The notes beneath the pieces were generated by a model. That model made no database searches, was not told the DNA's origin, and was given only the letters and a program-made list of their open reading frames with translations. A DNA stretch of 64,000 nt from Mesorhabditis belari (lineage: Eukaryota > Nematoda > Chromadorea > Rhabditida > Rhabditidae): contig CAUEEP010000916.1 of the NCBI GenBank assembly GCA_958450365.1, positions 1,310,001 to 1,374,000 on the forward strand, given 5' to 3'. The translations under genes were made by a program, and so were the position numbers. This document shows, piece after piece, positions 1 through 10,744 of the stretch; the first letter of the stretch is position 1, and every line of letters starts with the position of its first letter.

Positions 1-199
1 GGTTTTTTGAAAGGTTTGAATTCAGTAAATAGTAAGTAGTGTATTGAAAAATGTTAATTAAAATAAATTTAGAACTATAGCTTTATATGAAATGTTTTAT
101 AGTGGTGAAACGAAAACTGGCGTTTTTGAGTTATTCATTTGAGATTCTCTTGTAAATTTTTGTAAACACTTTTGCAATACTTGGCATTTATACCGTAAA

Positions 200-484
200 T
201 ACCGTATTTCTTCGAATAGAAGACCGGGTAAAGTATCATCGCGTACTCCTGCGTAGCAGCCCTTTTTAAAATTTCTTTTCTGCACAAAAGCTTTCAATCA
301 AGTGCTATAGGGCTGGGAAATGACTCAAAAATACCACATGAGCTAACAGATTTTTGAGCCATTTTCCAGCCCTATAACACTTCATTGAAAGCTTTTATGC
401 AGAAAAGAAATTTTAAAAAGGGCTGCTACGCAGGAGTACGCGATGATACTCTTTACCCGGTCTTCTATTCGAAGAAAGACGGTA
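200..484. repeat. Palindromic MITE, family A (copy 1)
   Basis: The two halves are near-perfect reverse complements, starting TACCGTATTTCTTCGAATAG and ending with its complement. A second copy lies at 55041-55329. The short open frames on both strands here are by-products of the palindrome. No transposase is present, so this is a non-autonomous element. Confidence 0.85.
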
Positions 485-799
485 TTCGAATAGAAGCTTC
501 TATTTTTCTATTTTTCAATATCCCTCTAAAAATCTTTTTCGTGCCAATCCAAATTTTCAAGAGCTCAGAAATGGGTGTTTTGTTGGATTTTCATCCGCTT
601 TTCGATGTCATTAAGCTTCTTTTTTTGGTCTATAACTACTATAACTATTATTTAAAGCCTTTAGAAGTCTTTAAAAAGTTTAGAATTTAGTTTAGCATAT
701 CCGAGAGTTGATAAATTCGAAAAAATCAAAAATTTTGTCTAGAGGAGCTCTTCTAATAGAGTAATTACGATAGTTAGGCCATTCTTATCCCTGATTTAG

Positions 800-1060
800 G
801 TCTAAATCTTGGTCTACTTGGCTCGAAATCCCCGGAAGCGTACCGCCGCGGAATGGACAATCCGAATGATCCGGGCGGCGGGATTGTCGGGGTGAATGGC
901 GGAGTTGGTGAGTTGACGAGAAGTTTTTATAAAGCTATTTAAAAGCTATTCAGTTATTCAGTTGAAAAGCTATTCAGTAAGTTTTTGCGTGATTTCAGGA
1001 GTGAACGCCCCGGGCACCGGTGGTATCGGAGTGGGCAGTGGGGTCAACGTCGGGAAATGA
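800..1060 (+). CDS. 3' end of an unidentified gene, Gly/Val-rich C-terminus
   Basis: Two exons, 800-907 and 999-1060, join in frame through a GTGAGT...TTTCAG intron and end at TGA 1058-1060. The first exon can also be read from an acceptor near 780. The encoded tail is hydrophilic and then rich in Gly, Val and Asn (GIVGVNGGVG, GTGGIGVGSGVNVGK). An AATAAA signal follows at 1130. The local sequence is clearly more GC-rich than its surroundings, which supports coding. I do not recognise the family, and the 5' part lies outside the window or in unread exons upstream. Confidence 0.5.
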
Positions 1061-1156
1061 TCGAATTCAAATTTCTTTGCTAAGAAAGGCAAATTGTAAT
1101 TGATTGCTAAGATTTAAATGCAAATTTCGAATAAACCTATAAGATATTTGAAGCGT

Positions 1157-1241
1157 TTATCTACATTTTAAACGAAAAATCGCTTTCTCAAAGGTGTTGG
1201 CGAACTCCGTTGACGGCTCGGGCTCGTAGGCGCCAAATGTC
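1157..1241 (-). CDS. Possible terminal exon of unknown affiliation
   Basis: Behind a TTTTCAG acceptor on the minus strand is an open frame of about 27 codons ending in TAA, with an acidic stretch YEPEPSTEF. It does not splice in phase to the neighbouring last exon of the dioxygenase gene (1506-1625). It may be an alternative end or chance; the base composition is gene-like. Confidence 0.25.
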
Positions 1242-1298
1242 CTGAAAAGGAAAATTTTTTTCATGTTTTTAAAACTAATTTTATTCTTTAGATTACGA

Positions 1299-1505
1299 CA
1301 GCTTTAGCAATTGATAGCTTTAGCAATTGATAGCTTTAGCAATTGATAGCTTTAGCAATTGATAGCTTTTGAGCAACCTTATTGATTGAGCAACCTTATT
1401 GATTGAGCAACCTTATTGATTGAGCAACCTTATTGGTTGTTAACCTTATTGATTGAGCAATGTTATTGATTGAGCAATCATCTTATTGATTGAGCAATCT
1501 TAATC
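1299..1505. repeat. Two short tandem repeats
   Basis: About four copies of a 16-bp unit (TAGCTTTAGCAATTGA) are followed by about eight decaying copies of a 16-17-bp unit (GATTGAGCAACCTTATT). They lie directly downstream of the stop codon of the dioxygenase gene. Confidence 0.8.
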
Positions 1506-4500
1506 TTATTGATTTTTCTCAAAACGAACGGCAAAATCGATTTGCACGGCTTTCGCCTCTTCTTCGCTCATTCCGTATTTTTTCATGCGTTTCCGCGCCA
1601 CATCCAGAATCTCGTTGGCGGTGAACTGAAGTTTATTTGAATTATCGTTTTTTTTCTTTTAGTTGTGCGCACTACTTTTTTTTCTCCCCCCCCCCGCCGC
1701 ACTTATATTTTGGTGGGGATTTATTTTTAAGGGGGGGGGTAAGTTAAGAAATTAAGATTAAGAAATTGAAAAAATTAAGAAATTGTTTGTTTTAATTGTT
1801 TAATTGTTTCTTGTTTAATTTAAAATTGTTAAAATTAATTGTTTTTTAAATATTTTAAGCTGCAAATCCAATCTTTTATCCAATGTTTTATGTTTTTTTA
1901 ATTTGATTCGCTTAATTGTAAGGCTTTATTCGTTATATTATTTCTATTTCCATTCTATTTCGCAAAGCAAAAAAAACACTATATGGTAACGGCCGCAGTG
2001 CCATAAAAATTGTGTATTTAGACCGTTATGTCTTATTATGTATCCTTTGTTTGTATCACATTATTGGCTTTCAATAAATGTTTTTTTTTTTTTAAAAGTG
2101 AATAACAAAAAAAATATATATTTTCAAATGATACAAGCTATCAGTTGGATTTTGTGTCTTTTTTCGAAAGAAGAATCTAGGTAGCGAGCTAAAGTGTGGG
2201 TAAAATACCGTATACCGCATCTAATTAGCATTCTCCGACATAAATGCGAATTTATTAACGTTTTCGTATTTTTTTTCTTTTGCTTTTTAACTTTAAGAAG
2301 ATTTTTTGGGGTAGGCTAATTTCCGCAATTTCTTTTCAATTTCCGCAAACAGGGCCGTTTGCGCAACTGGGTCATTTGCGCAACTCGCCATAACTTTCTT
2401 CTAAGTCGGCCAATCTTTATCATATTGGTTTCATTTTGTTGCACTTGTTGAACTCTACAAAATGACACCAACATCATAAAGATTGGCCGACTTATTATTA
2501 TTATTTTCGGGGTTATTTTTGACGTTGATCACGAAACACATGTTTTTAGCCTAGGTTTCTGCACGGAAAACTAACGAAACGTGAAAACAGCCATTTTTTG
2601 GCTCTGCTGCCCTTTACGTAAAATAACTTTAAAAATTTTTAGAAAAGAGATTTCTCAAAAGGTCTTTGCCAATCGTCCGTCTTGAATTCAGCTTTAGGCT
2701 AGCTATAAAACAGGGTCAAAATTGCGACAAATTTAAGGTACTTTCCCAAAACTCCGAAAGGACTTTTCCACCTAAGTCGGTCAATCTTTATCATGTTGGT
2801 TTCATTTTGTTGCACTTATTGAACTCTACAAAATGACACCAACATCCGAAAGATTGGCCGACTTAGAAGAAAGTTATGGTGAGTTGCGCAAAAAAAAATT
2901 GCGAAAATTAGCCTACCCCGATTTTTTACGATATGATAATTTTAGTTGGAATTGATTTGGTTTTTAAAAGTAAATCTCTATCAATTTTCGTAAGAAGAAC
3001 ACCATAAAAGGTAACAAGAAGGTTTATCGATAGCTAGCGGATCAGCTAGGTATAATTACGTTTAAAATATACGAGCAGGCTTGTAACGTTGATTAAAACA
3101 TTTTCAAAGAGCTTCCTGTGTTAAAGAAATTCAACTGTAACAATCTAATTTTTAAAAAAAGACTCTAGTCACTAGCTTATTGTTAGTACAATTCGTTTTA
3201 CAGTTAAATCTTACTCAAGCGGACTCTTTAATCAGTTTTTCAATTCAAAGTTATGCCTGCAGTCAATTTGATGATCTAAAATCTTTAGAATCACATTTTT
3301 CCATATTCTTTTCGTTTAAGGAAAGTATTTTTTTCATCTTCAAAAGACAAAAAAGTCTTTTCAGAACAGAAGAAACAAAAAAACAGAAGAAAACTTTAGG
3401 GTTAGTGTAGTTTCCTGGCATAACTTTGAATTGAAAAACTGATTAAAGAGTCCGCTTGAGTAAGATTTAGTTGTAAAACGAATTGTACTAACAATAAGCT
3501 AGTGACTAGAGTGTTTTTTTAAAAATTTGATTGTTACAGTTGAATTTCTTTAACAGAGGAAGCTCTTTGAAAATGTTTTAATCAACGTTACAAGCCTGCT
3601 CGTATATTTTAAAGTGTTTTTTTTTTTAAAAACCCGATATCTACTTGAAAATCAAAAAGATAAAAGGTTTTACATTATACAAAACATATTTTATTATATA
3701 TATTTCTTTTTGTTACCTCTTGATTTTTATCAATATCTACATATCTGCACAGATCGTCGTTTGCATAGTGACAAGAGATCGCTTTTCGGAAACCTGAACA
3801 AGTTTTTTTGAATAACAAAGATTAATTGGAGATTAAAAAAGCAAAATATTTCTTTTACTTGAACAATCCTAGATCTCTTTACCATCTTTACCAATGCATT
3901 AAATGAAGTTCGAAAGTTTGTTTAGTACTGTTTAGAAGTCATTTGTACCGATTTATTTGTCTTTACAACGTTTTTAGTTTTAAAAAAGTTTCTGCAAAAG
4001 TTTTTACAACTTAAAACCCCCAAATTTTACTATAAACCTATTTTACTATAAACCTAGTTTACTATTACTATAAACCTATTTTACTATTACTATAAACCAT
4101 TTGTCCTGTTTGTGCCGGATCCATGAATGAGAAGCGGATGAAAGAAGACTGTGTCACCGGCTTCCATCTCCACATGCAATCTCGGCATCTTTGGATCATA
4201 GCTCTGAATTCCGTGGTACATCGGGTTGACGCCACCCTGAAAAGAGAATTTATAAAGTTGTAACTTGTGTTTTATTAGTTAGAATATCAGTTAAATTTTG
4301 GTTTTTACCCTAAAAAGGTAATGGGGTTTAATAAAGAATTTGAAAAAAACAATTGACTTTCTGTAGTTTCAAATCTTCAATAGATGTTTTACCAAGGAAG
4401 ATCGACCCTTATTCGGTTTGAGTTCAACTCTAGTTTACTTTATAAAGTTTAAAACTTTAAATCCCATACCCAAGATTGGATTTAGTTAGAATAAGTATTT

Positions 4501-7500
4501 TAAAAGCTCATTTTTTAAACTTTTTCCTCACCTCCCATTTCGGGTACTCGTGTGGCAAAAGGGGTCCTTTGTGAGTACGCGGCACGACAACCAAACAGCC
4601 GTTGGCGCGAGTGATCTACGGATAAACGAATAATAAAGCAATAAAATGAACTGTTAGCTAAAGTATTCTATTCTTTTTTGTTTTCTTTACTTTTTCCATA
4701 GCAGTCCAAGAGCAACAGATGAAATCGGCGGGTCGGAACGGGAAATATTGAAGATCTTGGTGCATCGGATGACGAGAAGTAAGGGAACCTGGAAGTTGAT
4801 TTTGAGTTTCGATAATTAGGATTAAATTTAGGTTTTAGAAATTCTATGGCTTTAGAACCGGTAAAGTAATGCGTAGGGTGGCCTTTGGATTGGATTGGAT
4901 TGGGTTGGGTTGGGTTGGGTTGGATTGGGTTGGATTGGATTGGGTTGGGTTGGGTTGGATTGGGTTGGGTTGGGGGTTGGGTTGGGGTTGGGTTGGATTG
5001 GGTTGGTTGGATTGGGTTGGATTGGATTGGATTGGGTTGGGTTGGATTGGATTGGGTTGGATTGGATTGGGTTGGGTTGGATTGGATTGGGTTGGATTGG
5101 GTTGGATTGGATAAAACTGGATTGAATAAAGCTAGAGCCAAGATTACGGTTTTGAAAGTTGAAATGTTTTAGAAATATTCAACAAACCGCTATCTGGCGG
5201 CTTGTTGATGAGCATTGTGTGCATGGCCAAAAGGTTTGAGTTTGGCGTTCCGATCAAATCTTTCACCGTGTCCACGATCTAAAGAGATTCAGCTAAAGTT
5301 AAATGGGTAGACTGATAGAAATCTGTCGTGATCTTTATATACTCAGCCTCACAAAAATTAAAATGTTCATCTTTAAATATTCTATTCTTAAAAAACCCAA
5401 TTCTAAGTGTTTTAGTTTTGAAGCTTTAAATTTAGCTTGCGAATTTTGCAACCAATTCACTTTTTGTTTCGAAAAGTTGTCTCTTTGAAAGGTTTCATTT
5501 ATGATTTCGTAATTTCATCGCTCACCGCTGGATACTTGCAATAGTCGAAGAGAATAGGATCGTCTCCGAAATCTTGAACTTTCATGATCGCTTTTTCACC
5601 GGGAACATATCTGAATAGGTGTACTGTATTATGATATCCTATAGATTAATCCTATAGAATCCTATAGATCCTATAGAATCCTATAGATCCTATAGAATCC
5701 TATAGAATCCTATAGAATCCTATAGAATCCTATAGAATCCTATAGAATCCTATAGAATCCTATAGAATCCTATAGATCCTATAGTAAGATCCGTCTATGC
5801 GCACTTTGTTGTCAAAAACAGAAGCACACCCTTTCTGGTGCATCGAATTCTTCATTTTTCTCGCGACGCCAAATCATAGACGTGAGAAAATGAAGGAAAG
5901 GTGTGTTTCCAGCAAAAAGTACCGTAAAAACTCTAATAGAACGACCCCCCATAAGAGCGCCGCGTAGTCTAAGTTTACTCTCAAACAAACGCTCATATCT
6001 TGACACCAGTACGTTTGTTTCTGCGCGCTTAAGTATCAAATTAAAGTAGAGAGGATGGGCGATTTTTTGAGATATCATACAGATTTTTAACGTTAATCAG
6101 CGCTTACAAGGGGATGCCACAAAATCGCCGTAGCAGATTTTGACGCCGTTGAAATGCACACGCCTATCGGACACGGGGAATCCGATGCTGTATTCAGTTT
6201 TTGCCCATATTCAAAAACACGCGAGAAAAACGTGTCCAAAGTTTGGGTTTCTACTCGGGAAATCGTGCCGCGGGTTTATAAAGGCTCTTTTCCTGCCCTC
6301 GAAATGTGGCCAGAAAGAAAAGAAGATCGGGTACGTGCACACTTACCACTACGCCATCTGGCCACATTTGGAGGGCAGGAAAAGAGCCTTTATAAGCTCT
6401 CGCGGCACGGTTTCTCCAGTAGAAACCCAAACTTTGGACACGTTTTTCTCGCGTGTTTTGTATATGGGCAAAAACTGAATACAGCATCGGATTCCCCGTG
6501 TCCGATAGGCGTTTGCATTTCAACGGCGTCCAAATCTGCTACGGCCATTTTGTGGTATCCCCTTGTTAGAAAAAGTGATTGAAAATCGGCCACTAAAGGA
6601 AAAATGAGTAAACACTCACTCACTGCGAGCGATCGTCATATCTCTCATCACCGTCATCGATTGGGCAACGCCTTTCATCTTGCAGATTTCCTGAAAGTTC
6701 AAGAATTTTGATTTTAATACTTTATTTACCATGAATCTTTTCTGATACCGATCGAGCTCATATTGAGGAACGACATTTCGGATGACGATATAGCCTTCGC
6801 GTTCGTAGAACTGAAAACAATATTATGCTCACATTCACCATACATCCAAATTCTAGCGCACCCCAAAATAATGGGGACAGCTGGGCAAGCCTTTGAACTT
6901 TGGCTCCGAATTTTCGTTGACAGGGGAACTGCGAGAGCCTCGGGCTGTTTGTGAAGTGTAGTTTCTTTAGAGTGGATTCTATTTTGAGTACAAAAATTTT
7001 GCATTTTGAACACGCCGCTACAACTGTTAAACTTTTTCGATTTCAATAGCGTTTAAGAATTTGAAACGGTTAAATCTAATGCTAAATCAGCAAAAAGGTT
7101 CTATTTTGAAAATTTTTACTTTTTACAGTATGCTTATTTTTCGTGTTTTTTTTAGGTTTTAAGACATTCTTTCTTTCTAATAGAAAAAGGTTAATAGTTG
7201 TAGCGGTGTTCGAAATGCAAAATTCGCTATTTTAGAGGGTGCGTTTAAGAATTTGAAACGCACTGTAGAATCCTATAGATCCTATAGAATCCTATAGATC
7301 CTATAGAATCATATAGACCCTATAGAATCATATAGATCCTATAGAATCCTATAGATTCTATAGAATCATATAGATCCTATAGAATCCTATAGATCCTATA
7401 GAATCCTATAGATCCTAAAGTAAGATCCGTCTATGTGCACAACATTGCAACTTTGGACTGGCCCGCTCAGTCTCCTGACCTCAATCCGATAGAAAATTTA

Positions 7501-8891
7501 TGGGGAATACTTGTCCGAGCTGTCTACAAGAATCATCGTCAGTTTCAAGACGTTTCTACACTTAAAGCAGCAATTTTTTCGGCCTGGAGCGATCTCCACG
7601 TCTCTGCTCTTCAAAACCTCATCAATTCAATGCCAGACCGCATTTTTCAAGTAATTAATCGTTCTGGTGCGTGTACAGGTTATTAGTTTTGATTTTTTTA
7701 CCTTTGATTTTTAATTTGTGTCGAGAAATAAAAATATTTTCATAGTGCGTTTAAGAATTTGTGAAACGCACTGTATAGTCTTGAAATTATAATGATTTGA
7801 TCTGTCTTCGCACTTAGCGCAGATCACAACCCGCTTCCACATTTACTGAGGCAGAAGTGTAGTTGTCGTAGCCGATGATACTCCGATGGCCGGGCTGGGG
7901 CGCTCGGAGGGGAACCCATGGGAGTCGAACCCACGACTAACCCGCGCCGACGTTGCTCAACTTGGCAGATCGGACGGGGTCGACCACAGACCCTTCCCTT
8001 TCTGGGCCCCAGTCTTGAAATTTTACTGTAGAAATGTATTGTGCATTAAATTTCACTGTAATAAATTCTATATTGAGGCCTTAGGCGTCTATTTAGGACT
8101 ATTTCCTTGATATTGATCGTATTAAACCAGTAGAGCTACCGTAAATACTTTAACCGTAATCGTAAAGTCGCGTAGTCTCAAGTCGCAAAAGTTTTTTAAG
8201 TATTTCATTTTAACAAAGCACTCGTACTTTCAAAAAAAATAGCCCTGAATTTCAGCTATTTTTTGATACCTAAGCGAGCATTGTAGCTTAAACCAGTGTC
8301 GAGAAAAACGCGTTCAAAGCTAGACTACGCGACACTCCGCACCGTCATTATCGGAATGGGATACTATTTACTATTATTTACAGGATTTACAGTCTCTCTT
8401 TAGTTTATAAATCGATCAATGACATCTTTGATCTATAAATTAGACTGTTTTATTAGATTAATGTACTTTCTTTTGCTCAGCAGTCAATACATGTCCATCT
8501 CGACTCCAATCAATGACACCTTGAGCGAGAGTGGTTGACATCTAAAAAGAAGTTGGGAAATGAGAAAAACGGCACAATTTTAAGACAATTTGAGTGAGAG
8601 CAGGCTAATTTTTGGGTTTTGATTAGAGATTAGATGAATAGATGAATAGATTTGATGGCACTAATTTGTTAGTAATTGTTAGACTTTTGGTTTATACTTT
8701 GTGCTTGCAAGGAAAGGTCACGATCTGGCACATTCAAATTTTCATTGTTATAGTCAGAAGACTATAGAAGTGAATAAGGAAATAAACAAAAAAAATACGT
8801 GCATTAGAAAGGTCGCACTTTTTTTTGAGAGTACAAAGTACGAAATTGTAACCAACAGTTGAAGACTACTCACCAAGGAGATTCTCATCAT
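1506..8891 (-). CDS. phyh: Phytanoyl-CoA dioxygenase-like protein, one internal exon not found
   Basis: Fe(II)/2-oxoglutarate dioxygenase of the phytanoyl-CoA hydroxylase family, which alpha-hydroxylates branched-chain acyl-CoAs, normally in peroxisomes. Exons in gene order: 8874-8891 (optional short start), 8467-8541, 6730-6810, 6620-6690, 5526-5610, 5188-5278, 4691-4788, 4532-4615, 4098-4236 and last 1506-1625. All but the last two join in phase. Recognisable segments are [29 protein letters not shown], the metal motif in [15 protein letters not shown] (His-x-Asp), [13 protein letters not shown] and the distal metal His in [16 protein letters not shown]. The exon that should follow, carrying the Gly-Phe-Arg-Lys segment whose Arg binds 2-oxoglutarate, is absent from 1626-4097. 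The last exon ([18 protein letters not shown]...) fits the helical tail only loosely. The start is either 8891 or the ATG at 8541, which directly follows a TTTTTAG acceptor. No SKL-type peroxisomal signal is visible. Confidence 0.85.
2308..2919. mobile_element. Inverted-repeat element, ends GGGGTAGGCTAATTTCCGCAA
   Basis: The left end GGGGTAGGCTAATTTCCGCA is matched by TTGCGAAAATTAGCCTACCCC at the right. Inside, a ~100-bp sub-palindrome (AAGTCGGCCAATCTTTATCAT...) occurs twice, at 2401-2490 and 2765-2870. No coding capacity; non-autonomous. Confidence 0.8.
3061..3613. mobile_element. Inverted-repeat element with ~190-bp arms
   Basis: The left arm 3061-3255 is reverse-complementary to 3419-3613, with a 160-bp spacer. 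Both open frames seen here fall inside the arms or spacer and show no recognisable protein. Confidence 0.85.
4886..5113. repeat. GGGTT/GGATT pentanucleotide minisatellite
   Basis: About 45 uninterrupted 5-bp units in random alternation of GGGTT and GGATT on the plus strand, inside an intron of the dioxygenase gene. All forward frames stay open because the unit lacks stops; the predicted proteins are artefacts. The strand asymmetry makes G-quadruplex formation plausible. Confidence 0.95.
5636..5786. repeat. CCTATAGAAT satellite, array 1
   Basis: About 15 copies of a 10-bp unit CCTATAGAAT or the 9-bp CCTATAGAT, followed by AGTAAGATCCGTCTATG. The same unit and the same right-hand boundary recur at 7268-7423. 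Confidence 0.95.
6107..6565. mobile_element. Palindromic MITE with TTA target duplication (PIF/Harbinger-like)
   Basis: Nearly the whole 459 bp is one palindrome with arms of ~210 bp, ends CAAGGGGATGCCACAAAAT. It is flanked on both sides by TTA, the duplication typical of PIF/Harbinger elements. It sits in an intron of the dioxygenase gene. The four overlapping open frames are by-products of the palindrome. Confidence 0.85.
7075..7775. mobile_element. Tc3-like transposon fragments around a satellite
   Basis: 7075-7265 matches the terminal repeat of the Tc3-like element at 58304-61505 (GGGTGCGTTTAAGAATTTGA). 7435-7686 (+) encodes the C-terminal third of a Tc3-like transposase, with [20 protein letters not shown], close to 61006-61250. 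A terminal repeat follows at 7743-7772. The CCTATAGAAT array lies between the pieces. No catalytic N-terminal part remains. Confidence 0.85.
7268..7423. repeat. CCTATAGAAT satellite, array 2
   Basis: Same 10-bp unit as 5636-5786, with more variant units (CATATAG). It ends in the same AGTAAGATCCGTCTATG boundary. Confidence 0.95.
7795..7980 (-). mobile_element. Non-LTR retrotransposon tail plus tRNA-like segment
   Basis: 7795-7860 on the minus strand matches the extreme 3' end of the LINE remnant at 33484-33880 (MWK-VVICA). Next to it, on the minus strand, is a tRNA-like stretch with GGGTTCGACTCCC resembling a B box (about 7910-7960). This may be a SINE/LINE composite. Confidence 0.45.
8138..8392. 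repeat. MITE family B, decayed copy
   Basis: Starts TACCGTAAATACT and ends in its imperfect complement near 8390, with the internal palindrome AGCCCTGAATTTCAGCTATTTTTTGATACC shared with 16387-16669 and 29307-29576. Confidence 0.7.
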
Positions 8892-8997
8892 GAACAATAG
8901 TTTTTTGATATATGAATTGAAAACAAAGAATCAATTATGAATATAGGCATTTAAAGATTTTAAAGCAGAACTTATGAATGTTTATAAAGGATTTTAA

Positions 8998-9124
8998 AAA
9001 GCAAGTGATAGAAGCAAGTGATAGAAGCAAGTAATAGAAGCAAGTGATAGAAGCAAGTGATAGAAGCAAGTGATAGAAGCAAGTAATAGAAGCAAGTAAT
9101 AGAAGCAAGTGATAGAACCAAGTG
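8998..9124. repeat. 13-bp minisatellite GAAGCAAGTGATA
   Basis: About nine copies, some with GAAGCAAGTAATA. They lie just upstream of the start of the minus-strand dioxygenase gene. Confidence 0.9.
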
Positions 9125-9429
9125 ATTTCTAGACGCGTGTCTCAATGAGCTTTACATGCACTTATAAAACGTGCCACAAACCGCATCACCGGGACAAATA
9201 AATGTGTTTTGAAGAGAAATTGAGAACAATCTAATGCCTTTTTTGGCCTTTTTTTGAAAGGAAAGGACAAGAAAAAGTTTGGGAATGGTGAAATGAGAGA
9301 CAAATAAGTGATTGGGAAACACTCATGATTAGAGGGGGAAAGGAAATCGAGACAAGGCTACAAAATGATAAGGGGAAATCATCAATATGGAATGATCAGA
9401 CTACGAAATCAAAAAAATAATGGGGAGAA

Positions 9430-9660
9430 CACAGCTGGGCTAAGCCTTTTTTGGACTTTGGCTCCGACTTTTCGTTGACAGGGAACTGCGAGAGCCTCGG
9501 GCTGTTTGTGAAGTGTAGTTTCTTTAGAGTGGATTCTATTTTCAGTACAAAAATTTTGCATTTTGAATATGAACACCGCTACAACTGTTAAACTTTTTCT
9601 ATTTCAACAGCGTTTAAGAATTTTGAAGTGTAGTTTCTTTGGAGTGGATTCTATTTTGAA
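9430..9660. repeat. Dispersed repeat shared with 6863-7060
   Basis: GAACTGCGAGAGCCTCGGGCTGTTTGTGAAGTGTAGTTTC and the following ~100 bp occur at both places, next to Tc3-like terminal repeats, so it probably belongs to the same element family. Confidence 0.6.
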
Positions 9661-9903
9661 TACAAAATTTTTAAGATTGATTCTTATAATCGATTTTTGA
9701 AGTTATTGACAAGATATGACAAGATGATTTTGAAAGAAAAGTCAGCCAGATCTACTCAGAACTTATCGTCCATTGGAATAGTCCAATGCGGATTTGTAAC
9801 AGATTAAATTCAAATTCACGTAGACGTAAACCTGTCGAACAACAGCTATACCGCTAACAGCAACATCTATACCTTTTTCAGAAACGATAATTTGGAGGGC
9901 CTA

Positions 9904-9985
9904 TTTGTAGCTGTAGCTGTAGCTGTAGTTGTAGCTTGTAGCTGTAGCTGTAGCTGTAGCTGTAGCTGTAGCTGTAGCTGTAGTG
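9904..9985. repeat. GTAGCT hexanucleotide repeat
   Basis: About 12 copies of GTAGCT with a few variants. Confidence 0.95.
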
Positions 9986-10015
9986 TAGCTTCTTTGTGGT
10001 GGACTCAAATTTGAG

Positions 10016-10140
10016 TACATTGAAACAGATTTGAAGCACAATAGTTCCCACAGGGCTACTCGAAAATCAAAGCCGCCTCGGCTGATGAACAGAGCAGGAT
10101 GATTGACTCGGATTAAGACTTTATGAGCTATTTCTTTGTG
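10016..10140 (-). CDS. Possible isolated exon
   Basis: Behind a TTTCTAG acceptor the minus strand is open for more than 40 codons with mixed composition (HKEIAHKVLIRVNHPALF, then SRGGFDFRVALWELL). Possible donor at GTTTCA. I cannot link it to a gene; it could be a transposon relic. Confidence 0.25.
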
Positions 10141-10558
10141 CTAGAAATAAGCGGTTCGTTTTAGAAAATGTTACCATACTTTAATGTTATTGTACTAAAG
10201 CTATTTTACTCATTTTAAGCCACAAATCTACCTGTTTCTCATGTCAGTGCATTTGCTTGACAATTTCAGTTACTTTTTTATAAGCACATCTTAAGAAGCC
10301 GTTTTAATAAAAAAAAAATACGGACTTTATTTAACTTTGAGAGACTTTTCGGGGTTGACGCTTTGATTTTTGGGCTTTCGTTGAATGACCCGGTGAATAG
10401 CCTCGGGCTAGAGTACACTAGGCTAGACACACAAGCGTTATCATAGGGAAATTTGAGGTAAACAATGCGAGAATGGTGGTTGTGGAGCTCAGAATCTTCT
10501 TTGAAAAGATCTGTTTGAAAAGATCTTGGAACTACGCGCATCTTAAATCGTTAAATCG

Positions 10559-10712
10559 ATGGATCCAAAGCAGTGGATTCAAAGCAGTGGATCCAAAGCA
10601 GTGGATTCAAAACAGTGGATTCAAAACAGTGAATCCAAAACAGTGGATCCAAAGCAGTGGATTCAAAACAGTGGATCCAAAGCAGTGGATTCAAAACAGT
10701 GGATTCAAAACA
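10559..10712. repeat. 15-bp minisatellite AAAGCAGTGGATTC
   Basis: About ten copies of (A)AAACAGTGGATTC / AAAGCAGTGGATCC. Both frames stay open; not a gene. Confidence 0.9.
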
Positions 10713-10744
10713 GCTACCATTCGATAACCCAGAACATTTGCTGA

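Larger units (their letters stand above)
1626..4097. other. Repeat-filled intron of the dioxygenase gene
   Basis: 2.5 kb between the last two recognised exons. It contains poly-C/poly-G runs (1686-1740), a ~100-bp repeat at 1978-2080 also found at 51940-52030, two palindromic elements and an ACTATAAACCTATTTT tandem repeat at 4028-4095. I searched it on the minus strand for the expected missing exon and saw nothing matching. Confidence 0.6.

Noticed and set aside
1299..1505. CRISPR-like array
   Set aside because: Units are contiguous tandem repeats with no unique spacers, in a eukaryotic genome. The same applies to 5636-5786, 7268-7423 and 56870-57200.
4668..5172. Four overlapping long frames rich in Gly-Leu-Asp-Trp or Asn-Pro-Ile-Gln
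   Set aside because: They are readings of the stop-free pentanucleotide minisatellite on both strands; the minus frame only becomes protein-like at the true dioxygenase exon 4691-4788, which is in another frame.
6140..6623. Similar protein frames on both strands ([17 protein letters not shown])
   Set aside because: Identical because the sequence is a palindrome; no codon bias or homologue expected.
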